64,000 nt of DNA from DASZUK01 sp963745595 (GTDB lineage Bacteria > Actinomycetota > Acidimicrobiia > Acidimicrobiales > RAAP-2): the NCBI GenBank assembly GCA_963745595.1, contig CAVUYB010000009.1, forward strand, positions 62,001 to 126,000, read 5' to 3'. The notes below the pieces were generated by a model. The model had not been told where the DNA came from. It saw only the letters and a program-made list of their open reading frames with translations, and did not search any database. The translations under genes and the position numbers were made by a program. Shown here in pieces: positions 26,745 through 37,674 of this stretch. How positions within the stretch are numbered: position 1 is the first letter of the stretch; every line of letters starts with the position of its first letter.

Positions 26745-28508
26745 TCAACCACGATCCCGCGCCCTCGGTCCGAGGCCCTCGACGGAGAGGGAAGCGGGTG
26801 CCTCGTCGGCCAACCGTCGACGGATGTCGGCTCGGAGCTCGCCCTTGGCCACCTTGGCCCCCGACGACCTCGGCAGGTCGTCGACCAGCTCCAGCCGCTC
26901 GGGGAACCATTCTTTGCTGACGCCCCGCTCGGCCAGGAACCCCGTCAGGTCCTCCAAGGTCGGGATCGCCTCGCCCCGGGCCACGACGTAGACGCAGACG
27001 CGCTCGCCGAAGATCGGGTCCGGCATGGCCACCGCCGCCGCCATGGCCACGTCGGGGTGCTCGGCCAACTCGGCTTCCACCGCCGGCGCGCTGATGTTCT
27101 TGCCGCCGCGGATGATGATGTCCGAGGTCCGCCCGACCACCCGCAGATAACCCTCGGCGTCCACCTCGACGATGTCGCCCATCAGCATCCAGCGATCGTC
27201 GGTCAAGAGCTCGGCGTTGGCCGCGTCGTCGTCCAGATAGCCGAGGCAGGTGGCCGGCCCACGTCCGGCCGGGATGCCGGTACGCACCGGACCGCTCACC
27301 GGCTGGCCGGCCGGGTCGTAGATGCGGACCTGCATGGCGTCGATGATCCGCCCGGCCGTCCGCAGCCGCCGCTCCCGGGTGTCGGCCAGGGAGGTCCGAC
27401 TGAAGGTGCCGGTCTCGTTCGAGCCGTAGAACTGGAGGACGACCGCGCCGGTGCGCTCCTCGAAGGCGGCCGCCCGCTCGTACGGGACGGCTTCGCCGCC
27501 GGTGTACATGGCCCGCAGCGAACTCAGGTCCACCTCGTCGATCAGGGGCGAGTTCAGCATCATGATGAACTGGGTGCTGACGCAGGCCAGGACGGTGACC
27601 CCGTACCGGGCGATGGCCCGCAGCGTGTCGTCCGCGCTGAAGCGCGGCGACACGATGGTGGGACAGCCGAGGATGGCCGGCGTGAAGTGGACCGTCCACA
27701 GGCCGAAGCCGAAGGGCGCCGGCACCGCGCCGTAGAAGACGTCGTTCTCGTCGAGCGCCCCGGACTCGACCGCCAGCTGGTGGAAGTAGAACCACCGGTT
27801 CTCGGTGTGGGCAACGCACTTGGGCAACCCGGTGGTCCCCGAGGTCGAGTTCACCAAGAAGAGGTCGTTCGGACCGACGGCCCGGCCGGCAACGACCGAC
27901 TCGGCGGCCGACGGACGGCGCACGTCGATCGCCTGCCCGTCGAGCCGGATGCCGTCCTCCAGCTCGCCCTCGGGCACCACCAGGCTGCGGAGACCAGCCA
28001 ACTTCCCCTGAGCCATCTCGGCCACCACGTCGGCGGCCGGACGGCCGCCCCGCTCGCCGTGGGTGACGATGGCCGTGGCGTTGGTTCGCTCGAGCAGGTG
28101 CCGCACCTCGGCGTCGCCCGCCCGATGGCCGATGCCGACGGCCACCAACCCGGCCTTGCTGGCCGCCAAGAGCGCGGTGTGCACGGCCGGACCGTCAGGC
28201 AGGAGCACGCCCACCCGGTCGCCGGGCTCGAGGCCGACATCGACCATGGCCGCCGCCAGCTGGGTCGACCGCCGGTCGTAGTCCGACCAGGTGAGCACGA
28301 CGTCCGAGTCGGGATCGGCCCCCGGGACGATCAGGGCGGGAGCCTGTGGCTTGGCGGCGCGGTGCCGAGCCACCACCTGGGCCAGCGTGTCGGTCCCCCA
28401 CCAGCCCTGGGCGACATAGGCGGCCGCCACTGCCGGGTCGACGCCGCCGTCGCCGTGCGCCCACCGGTCGACCGACTGTCCCGGCTCCGTTCGCAAAGGT
28501 TCGACCAC
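26745..28508 (-). CDS. AMP-dependent acyl/aryl-CoA synthetase
   Basis: 587 aa ANL-superfamily ligase that activates a carboxylic acid to its CoA thioester. P-loop VNSTSGTTGLPKCVAH, A5 motif LQFYGSNETGTFSR, A7 MLMGDIVEVDAEGYLRVVGR and the A10 lysine region SSGAKVAKGELR are all visible. Substrate specificity cannot be read from sequence. Together with the acyl-CoA dehydrogenase at 31144 it implies a CoA-bound route. Three bases separate its start from the stop of the dienelactone hydrolase gene. Confidence 0.9.
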   Translation of the reverse strand: MVEPLRTEPGQSVDRWAHGDGGVDPAVAAAYVAQGWWGTDTLAQVVARHRAAKPQAPALIVPGADPDSDVVLTWSDYDRRSTQLAAAMVDVGLEPGDRVGVLLPDGPAVHTALLAASKAGLVAVGIGHRAGDAEVRHLLERTNATAIVTHGERGGRPAADVVAEMAQGKLAGLRSLVVPEGELEDGIRLDGQAIDVRRPSAAESVVAGRAVGPNDLFLVNSTSGTTGLPKCVAHTENRWFYFHQLAVESGALDENDVFYGAVPAPFGFGLWTVHFTPAILGCPTIVSPRFSADDTLRAIARYGVTVLACVSTQFIMMLNSPLIDEVDLSSLRAMYTGGEAVPYERAAAFEERTGAVVLQFYGSNETGTFSRTSLADTRERRLRTAGRIIDAMQVRIYDPAGQPVSGPVRTGIPAGRGPATCLGYLDDDAANAELLTDDRWMLMGDIVEVDAEGYLRVVGRTSDIIIRGGKNISAPAVEAELAEHPDVAMAAAVAMPDPIFGERVCVYVVARGEAIPTLEDLTGFLAERGVSKEWFPERLELVDDLPRSSGAKVAKGELRADIRRRLADEAPASLSVEGLGPRARDRG

Positions 28509-28511
28509 GTC

Positions 28512-29253
28512 TCAAGCAGTAGACGACAGCTGCGATGTGACCACGTGTTGGTCGAGCCACTGGAGCGTCTTCTCCCACGCATCTTGCGCCGACGCCTCGT
28601 GGTACATCGTGGGCCGGCGGTCGGCCTGGAACGCATGGCCGGCTTCGGCGTAGCGGTGCAGGGCCGTCGGGACCGGGGACCGGGCGGCCGCGCGGCGGAG
28701 CCGCTCGACCTCCTCGACGGGAGCCAGTCGATCGAGATCGCCGTACAGACCCAGCCAGGGGGTCTGGAGATCAGGTGCCAAGTCGAGCAGCGGTGGGATG
28801 CCGAACTCCGCGTCGACGATGCCGCCTCCGTAGAACGTCACCGCCGCTCCGAGGGCCAGGTGCCGGGCGCCGAAGAGGCCGATGGTTCCCCCCATGCAAA
28901 AGCCGACCAAGCCGATGGCGCGATCGTCGAACCCTTCGTCGTTGAGATAGCCGACGATCGCTCGAAGATCAGCGAGGAGATCGGTGTCGTTGAGGGCTTT
29001 CATCTGTCGCACCATGCCCTCGATATCACCGTGATCGAGTGATCGATCACCGGCCCGATAGTAGAATTGGGGCGCGATCGCCCGGTAGCCGAGGTCGGCG
29101 AACCGGCCGGTGAAGTCGTCGTTCTGCCGCGGTGGCGCCCGCCGCGTCGTGCAGCACCACGACCGCCCGGCGGGGGCTCTCGTCGGGAGAGCAGTCGAGA
29201 ATGGGTACGCCGCCCGCGCTCGTGAGAACCCCTCTGGACCTTCCCTCGGCCAT
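28512..29253 (-). CDS. Dienelactone hydrolase family protein (one frameshift)
   Basis: About 246 aa. The catalytic cysteine is in GLVGFCMGGTIGLFG, the aspartate in LYGDLDRLAP and the histidine in AEAGHAFQAD, the Cys-Asp-His triad of DLH. The N-terminal strand RRAVVVLHDAAG lies in another frame; the shift is near 29125-29140, before FTGRFADLGYRAIAP. DLH-like enzymes open lactone rings in aromatic or chloroaromatic degradation, but many act on other esters. ATG at 29253 chosen; a GTG six bases upstream is possible. Confidence 0.8.
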
Positions 29254-29397
29254 GCCCACCCCTCGTCTCTACCCCCGCCCGCGCCGACTCCCCCACCTCG
29301 GAACCGATCCCTCGCCGAGCCGACCCGGACCCTTGCGGCCACTTGAAAAGATAGTATCGTGCAAAAATAGCGTAATGGGGTGGAGGGAGGCGCGACC

Positions 29398-31118
29398 GTG
29401 TTGGACTGCGTGGTCAAAGGGGGAACCGTTGTCGACGGCACCGGTCAGCCCCGGCGTCCAGGCCGACGTCGGCATCCAGGACGGACGGGTGGTGGCCGTC
29501 GGGGAGGTCGCCGAGGCGGCCAGCCGGACCATCGACGCCGACGGGCTGGTGGTCGCGCCGGGGTTCGTGGACATCCACACGCACTACGACGCGCAGATCA
29601 AGTGGGACCCGGGGCTGGCCCCGTCCGTGCTGCACGGCGTGACGACGGTGGTCGGTGGCAACACAGGGTTCACCATCGCCCCGATCCGAGACGAGCACGC
29701 CGACTACATGCGCCGGCTGCTGTCCCGGGTGGAGGGCATGCCCCTCAGCGCGCTCGAGGTCGGGGTGGACTGGGGAACGTGGTCGTCGTACGGCGAGTAC
29801 CTCGACGAGCTCGAGGGCAGGTTGACCGTGAATGCCGGCTTCCTGGCCGGCCACTCGGCCATCCGTCGCGTCGCCATGGGCGAACAGGCGGTCGGGCAAC
29901 CGCCGACCGAAGACCAGATGCAGGTCATGGAGCGGTTGCTCGACGAGAGCTTGGCCGCCGGCGCCCTGGGCTTCTCGTCGTCCAACGGCCGGGCCCACAC
30001 CGACGGTTACGGCGACCCGGTGCCGTCCCGGTGGGCCTCGGAGGACGAGCTGCTCCGGCTCTGCCGGGTCGTCCGCGAGCACGAGGGATCGGTGCTCGAG
30101 TACATCCCGAGCTCGCCACCGGAAGAGGCCGACCGACTGACCGCGATGTCGTTGACCGCCGACCGGCCGCTCAACTGGAACGTGCTGACGGTGGCGGCCG
30201 GGCGGATCGACACCGTCCGGGCCCAGATGGCCGTCTCCGACCATGCGGCGGCTCGGGGGGCAACGGTTCGATGCCTCACGGTGCCCATGGTGGTGGCGTT
30301 GCGCTACTCCTTCGTCACCGGGTTCGGGCTCGAGATCATGCCGAACTGGGGGCCGGTCTTCAAGCTGCCGATCGCGGAAAGACTCGTCGCCCTGGCCGAT
30401 CCGGCGGTCCGGGACCGGATGCGGGCCGGGGCCGCCGAGGCGCGAAAGGACCCGCGCAACGCCGAGCTCAGCGACTACGGAGCGTTCCTCGTCGAGGTCA
30501 CCTCGTCGCCACAGAACCAGGACGCGCTGGGCCGTCGGATCGACCAGGTGGCGGCCGAGCGGGGAGTGGACCCGCTCGACGCCCTGTGCGACATCGTCAT
30601 CGAGGACGACCTGCAGACGGTGCTCCGACCCCGGGCCAGTGGAGACGACGACGAGAGCTGGGCGCTCCGGCCGGACATCTGGCGGGACCCGCGAGTGGTG
30701 CTCGGCGGTTCGGACGCCGGAGCCCACCTCGACATGATGACCAGCTTCAGCTACTTCACCACGATGCTCGGCGAGTCGGTGCGGGAGCATCAGCGTGATG
30801 CCGATCGAAGAGGCCGTGCACCTGTTGGTCGACGTGCCGTCTCGCCTGTACGGCCTGAAGGGCCGGGGACGGATCGCCGAGGGGTGGTTCGCCGACCTGG
30901 TGGTGCTCGATCCCGACACCGTCGCGACCGGGCCGGTACAGACGCGCCACGACCTGCCGGGCGGAGCGCCGAGACTGTACGCCGACGCCGTCGGCATCGA
31001 GCACGTCGTCGTCAACGGGGTCGAGGTGGTCACCCACGGCCAGTACACCGGGGACCGCGGGGGCACCGTGCTGCGCTCGGGCCGGGACACCGAGACGGTG
31101 CACACCGCGTCGAGCTAG
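29398..31118 (+). CDS. N-acyl-D-amino-acid deacylase-like amidohydrolase (two frameshifts)
   Basis: About 573 codons, amidohydrolase family 3. The metal site is FVDIHTHYDAQIKWDPGL and GGNTGFTIAPI; FLAGHSAIRRV, LGGSDAGAHLDMM and the small beta-sandwich (GRGRIAEGWFADLVVLDPD) follow. D-aminoacylases and related enzymes hydrolyse amides. Frame breaks occur near 29450 (after VVDGTGQP) and 30790 (after TMLGESVREH), each a one-base insertion. GTG at 29398 follows GGAGGGAGG with good spacing. Divergent from the dienelactone hydrolase gene across ~145 bp with an AT-rich promoter-like stretch. Confidence 0.82.
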
Positions 31119-31143
31119 CCCGCCGCCCGAACACCCAGGGCGA

Positions 31144-32359
31144 TTATTGGATGTGGACGCCGGAGATCGCCCGGGCGATCACGAGCCGCTGGATCTCGGA
31201 GGTCCCCTCGAAGATCGTGTAGATCTTCGAGTCCCGGTGCCACCGCTCGACCGGGTACTCCCGGACGTAGCCGTAGCCGCCGAGGATCTGGATGGCCTGC
31301 TCGGTCACCCAGACCGCGGTCTCGCCGGCGAAGAGCTTGGACTGGGAGCCCTCACCGGCCTCGAACGGCTTGCCGGTGGCAGCCATCCAGGCGGCCCGCC
31401 AGACCAGGAGGCGGGCCGCGTCGATCCGGATCTTCATGTCGGCCAGCTTGAAGGCGATGGCCTGGTTCTCGATGATGGGCCGCTTGAACTGCTGACGCTC
31501 CTTGGCGTAGTCGAGGGAGTACTCGTAGGCGGCCCGGGCGATGCCGACGGCCTGGGCGCCGACCAGCGGCCGGGAGGCCTCGAAGGTCGACATGGCGGCC
31601 TGGGTGGCGGTCTTCTTCCCCTCCCGGGCCCGGGCCAGGCGCTCGTCGAGCTTCTCCTTGCCCCCGAGCAGGCACCGCCCGGGGACGCGGCAGTCGTCGA
31701 GGACCACCTCGGCCGTGTGGGAGGCCCGGATGCCCATCTTCTTGAACTTCTGGCCCTGGCTGATGCCGGGCGTCCCCTCGGGGACGACGAAGCTGGCCTG
31801 GCCCCGGCTACCGAGCGTCGGGATCGACCGAGAGCACGAGGACGTGGGTGTTGGCGATCCCGCCGTTGGTGATCCAGGTCTTGGTCCCGTTGAGGACCCA
31901 CTCGTCCTTGGCCTCGTCGTAGACGGCCCGGGACTTGAGCGACGACACGTCCGAGCCGGCGTCGGGCTCGGAGACGCCGAACGCGGCCAGCTTGAGGTCG
32001 TCCGGCGTACCGAAGCACTGCGGGATCCACTCGGCCTGCTGCTCGGGCGTCCCGTTGCCGTAGATGCCGGCGACGGCCAGCGTCGACCCGAAGATGGCCA
32101 GGGCGATCCCGGCGTCGCCCCAGCTCATCTCCTCGCTGACGAGCGCCATCTGCAGGCCGGTCGGATCGAGGAAGCAGTTGGCGATGAAGTCGAAGGAGTA
32201 CAGCCCGATCTTGGCCGCCTCCTCGATGATCGGCCACGGCGTCTCTTCGCGCTCGTCCCACTCGTGACCGGCCGGCCGGACCACCTGCGCCGCGAAGTCG
32301 TGGACCCACTTCTGGATCTGGAGCTGGTCCTCGTTCAGCTCGAGCGAGAAGTCGGACAT
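31144..32359 (-). CDS. Acyl-CoA dehydrogenase (one frameshift)
   Basis: About 405 codons. FAD/substrate motifs AAFGVSEPDAGSDVSSLKS and WITNGGIANTHV. The C-terminal helical domain has QILGGYGYVREYPVER. The catalytic-base region YTIFEGTSEIQRLVIAR has Glu in the usual place. It introduces a C2-C3 double bond in an acyl-CoA. The frame shifts near 31815, between LVLSVDP and the GIRASHTAEVVLDD segment. Convergent with the amidohydrolase across 25 bp, with an inverted repeat upstream of its start. Confidence 0.87.
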
Positions 32360-32407
32360 GACTGGCCTCCTTGCCGGCGGTCGGGCCGCCGTCGCCGCCC
32401 CGACCCT

Positions 32408-32427
32408 GGGTTACCCAATAGTAACCC
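32408..32427. promoter_or_regulatory. Inverted repeat upstream of the acyl-CoA dehydrogenase gene
   Basis: GGGTTAC-N6-GTAACCC, a 7-6-7 inverted repeat about 50 bp upstream of the ATG at 32359. Spacing and size fit a TetR- or FadR-type operator in fatty-acid catabolism. It is the only symmetric element in the 158-bp gap to the cold-shock gene. Confidence 0.5.
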
Positions 32428-32517
32428 TAACCATGCCCAGCAGTCTTGTGGCACGGCCGGCAATGGGCCCAGCTGCACCTCACGCACCCCTCCCCCGGGG
32501 GGCTCACATCGGGCGGC

Positions 32518-32722
32518 TCAGGCCGGACGGACGTCCTTGGCCATCAGGCCCTTCGGGCCCTCCTCGACCTCGAACTCGACCGCCTGTCCCTCTTCGAGGA
32601 CGCGGTAGCCGTTCATCTGGATGGCGGTGTGGTGCACGAACACGTCGGCTCCCCCACTCGGCTGCGAGATGAAGCCGAAGCCCTTCTCCGCAGTTGAACC
32701 ACTTGACCGTTCCCGTTGCCAC
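32518..32722 (-). CDS. Cold-shock protein, CspA family (one frameshift)
   Basis: 67 aa OB-fold RNA chaperone. The start VATGTVKWFN and RNP motifs GFGFISQ and DVFVHH are canonical, and the C-terminus GLMAKDVRPA is typical. A one-base insertion right after KWFN (about 32691) splits the frame; removal gives KWFNAEKGFGFISQ. GTG at 32722. The ~185-bp gap to cysS would hold its promoter and 5' leader; a TTGTCA element near 32795-32800 on the minus strand is a weak -35 candidate. Confidence 0.87.
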
Positions 32723-32908
32723 GGTGGCAAGCCCCCTTCTGCTTCCTTTATTGCCTATTGCCAAGCTGGACGCTAGCAGCCGCCGCAACCGGCATTGTGA
32801 CAAATCCCCAGTCCACAGGGGTTGGTCACCCCCGTGTCACCCGGTCGACGCGCCGGCCGTCGGTGCAGCCGAGGCGCGGGTGCCGCGCGCCCGGCGCGGC
32901 GACGCCGG

Positions 32909-34319
32909 TCAGCGGCGGACGGCCGTCCCGGTCGGCCCGTCCTCGACGATCCAGCCGCGGTCGACGAGACTCGTCGCGCAGCGCGTCGGCCCGCGCCCAG
33001 TCCCTGGCGGCGCGGGCCGCGTCACGCTCGGCGACGAGCCGCCGGGTCTCGTCGTCGAGCTCGCCGGCCGCGCCGCCCCGAAGCGGCAGCCCGAGGGCCG
33101 CGCAGAGGACCGCGGCCGTCTCGGCCGAGGTGGCCGCGTCGGCACTGGCCGCGTCGGTAACGGCGGCGTCGGCGGCCGCGTTGGCCCGGTTCACGAGGTC
33201 GAAGATCCCGGCCAGCGCGCCGGGCGTGTCGAGGTCGTCGTCCATGCGCTCGTCGAACCGCTCGACCTCGGCCGCGTCCGCCCCGGCGGCCGGCCCCTCG
33301 CCGGCGACGACCGGGTCGGCGACCTGCAGTGGATCGGCCAGCGAGAACCGGCGGGCCAGGGCGTCGAGCCGGGCGAGGCCCTTCTCGGCGTCGGCGATCG
33401 TCTCGGCGGTGACCTCGATCGGCGAGCGGTAGTGCGACCGCAGGACGAGCAGCCGGTAGGCGCGGGCGTCGGACCGGGCGAGCAGGTCGGTGAGGGAGGT
33501 GAAGTTCCCGAGCGACTTCGACATCTTCTCGCCGCCGACCATCACCCAGCCGTTGTGGACCCAGTGCCGGGCGAACGGCCGGCCCTCGGCGACGGCCTGC
33601 GCCCGCTCGTTCTCGTGGTGCGGGAACGCGAGGTCCTGGCCGCCGCCGTGGAGGTCGAAGTCCGTCGCCGAGCAGGTCGAGCGACATGACGACGCACTCG
33701 GTGTGCCAGCCGGGTCGGCCGGGGCCCCACGGCGAGCTCCCAGCTCGGCTCGCCCGGCTTGGCCCGCTTCCAGAGCGCGAAGTCGAGCGGCGACCGCTTG
33801 CCTTCGACGGCCTCGACCCGGGCGCCGGCCCGCAGCGAGTCGAGCGGCTGGCGGGCGAGCAGCCCGTAGCCGGCGACCGTGTCGACGCTCAGGTAGACGC
33901 CGTCGGCGGTCTCGTAGGCGACGCCCCGGGCAACGAGGTCGGCGACGAGGTCGACCATGTCGGCGACGTAGTCCGTGGCGTGCGGCGTCTCGGTCGGTCG
34001 GAGCACGCCGAGGGCGTCCATCGCCTCCCACCACGCGCGCCTCGTACTCGGCCGCCACCTCCGGCTCGGTCCGGCCCTCGGCCGCGGCGCGGTCGATGAT
34101 GTTGTCGTCGACGTCGGTGACGTTCGAGACGTAGCGGACGTCGAGCCCGCCGAAAGAGAGGTACCGGCGGAGGACGTCGAAGACGAGCGAGAACCGGCCG
34201 TGGCCGAGGTGCGGCAGGTCGTAGACGGTCGGGCCGCAGACGTACATCGACACGCGCCCCGGCTCGCGCAGCTCCAGCGGGCGCACCGTGCCGGTCGCGG
34301 TGTCGTGGAGCCGCAGCAC
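32909..34319 (-). CDS. cysS: Cysteinyl-tRNA synthetase (about four frameshifts)
   Basis: Class I synthetase that charges tRNA-Cys; essential. The zinc/ATP site starts YVCGPTVYDLPHLGHGR (HIGH-type). HHENERAQAVAEG and KMSKSLGN are present, as is the C-terminal helical domain ending DRGWIVEDGPTGTAVRR. Frame breaks fall near 34028, 33725, 33668 and 32970; the total length is consistent with four one-base insertions. An essential gene this fragmented argues for sequencing indels, unless another copy exists. Divergent from valS by 20 bp. Confidence 0.88.
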
Positions 34320-34339
34320 CCGGGTACGGTAACTCGATC

Positions 34340-37008
34340 ATGAGCCCAGCCGCCCCCGACCCGGACGCCGCCCGGCGCGCGGCGCGACCGCCGACGGTCC
34401 CCGACCGGCCGGCGCTCGACGGGCTGGAGGCCAAGTGGGCGGCGGCGTGGGCGGCCGACGGCACGTACCGGTTCGACCGCACGGTCGGGCGCGAGGACGT
34501 CTACTCGATCGACACGCCGCCGCCGACGGTGTCCGGCTCGCTGCACATCGGGCACGTCTTCTCGTACACCCACACCGACACGGTCGCCCGCTACCAGCGG
34601 ATGCGGGGCAAGGAGGTCTTCTACCCGATGGGGTGGGACGACAACGGCCTCCCGACCGAGCGCCGGGTGCAGAACTACTTCGGCGTCCGCTGCGACCCGT
34701 CGCTCCCGTACGACCCGTCGTTCGAGCCGCCGCCGGCGCCGCCGAAGGACCCGGTCGCGGTCTCGCGGCCGAACTTCGTCGCGCTCTGCGAGCGGCTGAC
34801 GGTCGAGGACGAGAAGGCGTTCGAGGAGCTCTGGCGGACGCTCGGGCTCTCGGTCGACTGGGAGCTGACGTACACGACCATCGACGAGCGGTCCCGGCGG
34901 GCCTCGCAGCGGAGCTTCCTCCACCTGCTCGCGGCCGGCGAGGTCTACCAGCACGAGGCGCCGACGCTGTGGGACGTCGACTTCCGGACGGCGGTCTCCC
35001 AGGCCGAGCTGGAGGACCGCGAGCGGCCCGGCGCCTACCACCGACTGCGCTTCCCCCGCCGACCCCGGCGCCGCTGGCGGGGCTCCCGACGGCCGGCGCG
35101 CCACCGGACGATGGCGACGCGTCGAGATCGAGACGACCCGGCCGGAGCTGCTCCCGGCGTGCGTCGCGCTCGTCGCCCACCCCGACGACGCCCGCTACCG
35201 GCCGCTGTTCGGCACCGAGGTCGTCACGCCGCTCTTCGGCGTCCGGGTGCCGGTCGTCGCCCACGAGCTCGCCGACCCGGAGAAGGGGTCCGGCATCGCC
35301 ATGGTCTGCACGTTCGGCGACACGACCGACGTCATCTGGTGGCGAGAGCTCGACCTGCCGACGCGGACGCTGGTCGGCCGGGACGGCCGGCTCGAGCCGG
35401 TGGCGTGGGGCGAGCCGGGGTGGGAGTCGCAGGACCCGGCGGCCGCCGACCGCGGCCTACGGCGAGCTGGTCGGGAAGACGGTCAAGCAGGCGCAGGCCC
35501 GGATCGTCGAGCTGCTCGTCGGCGCGGGGGCGCTCGTCGGCGAGCCCCGGCCGATCACCCACCCGGTGAAGTTCTTCGAGAAGGGCGAGCGACCGCTCGA
35601 GATCGTCTCGTCGCGCCAGTGGTTCGTCCGGACGCTGCCGCTACGCGACACGCTGCTCGCCCGGGGCGACGAGCTCGGCTGGCACCCGCCGTACATGGCG
35701 CACCGCTACCGGGCGTGGGTCGAGGGGCTCAGCAGCGACTGGAACATCAGCCGCCAGCGGTTCTTCGGCGTCCCGTTCCCGGTCTGGTACCCGGTCGCCG
35801 ACGACGGCGCAGTCGACCACGACCGCCCGCTGCTGCCCGGCGAGGACCGGCTGCCGGTCGACCCGTCGACGGACGTCCCGGACGGCTTCTCCGAGGACCA
35901 ACGGGGCCAGCCGGGCGGGTTCGTCGGCGACCCCGACGTCATGGACACGTGGGCGACGTCGTCGCTCACGCCGCTGATCGCCGGCCGCTGGGCGGACGAC
36001 CCGGACCTCTTCGGCCGGGTCTTCCCGATGGACCTGCGGCCGCAGGCCCACGACATCATCCGCACGTGGCTGTTCTCGACCGTCGTCCGCTCGCAGCTCG
36101 AGCTCGGCGTGCTGCCGTGGGCCAACGTGGCGATCTCGGGGTGGGTGCTCGACCCGGACCGCAAGAAGATGTCGAAGTCGAAGGGGAACGTCGTCACGCC
36201 GATGCCGTCGATCGAGCAGCACGGTGCCGACGCCGTGCGGTACTGGGCGGCCAGCGGCCGACCCGGCACGGACACCGCGGTCGACGACGGCCAGATGAAG
36301 GTCGGCCGGCGGCTGGCCATCAAGATCCTGAACGCGTCGAAGTTCGTGCTGGGGCGGCTGGGCGACGGGCCGGCGCCCGGGCCCGACGCGGTCACCGCCC
36401 CGATCGACCAGGACCTGCTCTCCCGGCTCGCCGCGGTCGTCGCCCGGACGACCGCGGCGTTCGACGACTACGACTACACGAAGGCGCTCGAGGAGACCGA
36501 GACGTTCTTCTGGTCGTTCTGCGACGACTACGTCGAGCTGGTCAAGAGCCGGGCCTACGGCGACCCCGCCGACCCGGCCACGGCCTCGGCCCGCGGCGCG
36601 CTCGCCATCGCCCTGTCCGTCCAGCTCCGACTGTTCGCCCCGTTCCTGCCGTTCGTCACCGAGGAGGTCTGGCACTGGTGGCAGACCGGCTCGGTGCACC
36701 GAGCGAGCTGGCCGACCGCGACCGAGATCGAGCCCGCGCTGGCCGGACGGGCCGCCGAGCTGGGCTCGTCGGAGACGCTGGACCTGGCGGCCGAGGTGCT
36801 CGGCGCGGTCCGTCGTCAGAAGACGACGGAGAAACGGTCGATGCGGGCCGGGGTGGCCCGCCTGACCGTTGTCGACACGAAGGGTCGGCTTACGATGCTC
36901 CGTGAGGCCGAGCAAGACCTGCGGGACGCCGGCTCCGTCGCCGAGCTCGTGCTCACCGAAGGTCCCGAGCCGTCCGTGACCGTCGAACTGGCCCCCGAGG
37001 AGGCGTGA
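34340..37008 (+). CDS. valS: Valyl-tRNA synthetase (two frameshifts)
   Basis: About 889 codons. HIGH motif PPPTVSGSLHIGHVFSYTHTD, editing domain with EIETTRPELLPACVALV, KMSKS motif DPDRKKMSKSKGNVV, and anticodon-binding helices (LFAPFLPFVTEEVWHWW). The short form lacks a clear long C-terminal coiled coil, like other actinobacterial and archaeal-type ValRS. Frame breaks near 35060-35115 and near 35450, both behaving as insertions. Its stop overlaps the next ATG by one base, so the VOC gene is probably co-transcribed. Confidence 0.9.
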
Positions 37009-37466
37009 TGCCCGTCCAAGAGCTCGGCCACCTGGTCCTCTACGTCCGCGACGTCCAGCGGTCGGCGGCCTTCTACCGCGACGTCCTCGGTTGGCGGCAG
37101 ATCATCCCCGAGCCGGGCGAGACGCCGGCGGGGATCGCCGCGTTCTCCGGCGGCCGGACCCACCACGAGCTGCTGCTGATCGAGGTCGGCCCGGACGCCC
37201 AGGCGATCCCGGACGGTCGCCGGGTCGGCCTCTACCACTTCGGTCTCAAGGTCGGTGACTCCGACGACGACCTGCGGGCCGCCCTCCGGCAGGTCGAGGC
37301 GGCCGGGGTCCCCGTGCTCGGCGCGTCCGACCATCTCGTCACCCACAGCCTCTACATCGCCGACCCCGACGGCAACGAGATCGAGCTCTACGTCGACGTC
37401 CCCGGCGTCGACTGGCACGCCGATCCGAGCCTCGTCGCCGCCCCGATCCGGCCCCTCCGCCTCTGA
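37008..37466 (+). CDS. VOC-family (glyoxalase/dioxygenase fold) protein
   Basis: 152 aa. LGHLVLYVRDVQRSAAFYRDVLG is the start of a beta-alpha-beta-beta-beta module, with metal-ligand candidates H in ELGHLV, H in LYHFGLKV and E in GNEIELYVD. This pattern is shared by extradiol dioxygenases and glyoxalase-like proteins; the substrate is unknown. The ATG follows GAGGAGG with 5-nt spacing and overlaps the valS stop. The pairing with valS looks positional rather than functional. Confidence 0.82.
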   Translation: MPVQELGHLVLYVRDVQRSAAFYRDVLGWRQIIPEPGETPAGIAAFSGGRTHHELLLIEVGPDAQAIPDGRRVGLYHFGLKVGDSDDDLRAALRQVEAAGVPVLGASDHLVTHSLYIADPDGNEIELYVDVPGVDWHADPSLVAAPIRPLRL

Positions 37467-37674
37467 GCCGGCCGGGCTCGCTGGCCCGCGGCGCGATCGA
37501 GGCCCGACGCCGGCGTAGGCGATGGGGCGTCGGCGATGGTTTGAACGGCCGGCCGGCCGGGCACATATGCCGACGTCAGGTGGTCACACCGGAGTTGCGG
37601 CGTGGCGGGCCGCCCGTAAGCTGGGACACCGGTGTCGTCGCGAGACCGGTTCGGGCCAAGAGGGATCGGATTGG

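Noticed and set aside
31144..37008. Programmed frameshifting in ACAD, csp, cysS and valS
   Set aside because: Many sites, no slippery heptamers or downstream structures recognised, all +1-like, and spread over essential genes. Sequencing error is simpler.
37522..37674. Arg-rich N-terminal extension of the RsbW-like protein
   Set aside because: The sequence lacks domain character, and a GTG at 37675 with AGAGGGA upstream gives the normal family start.
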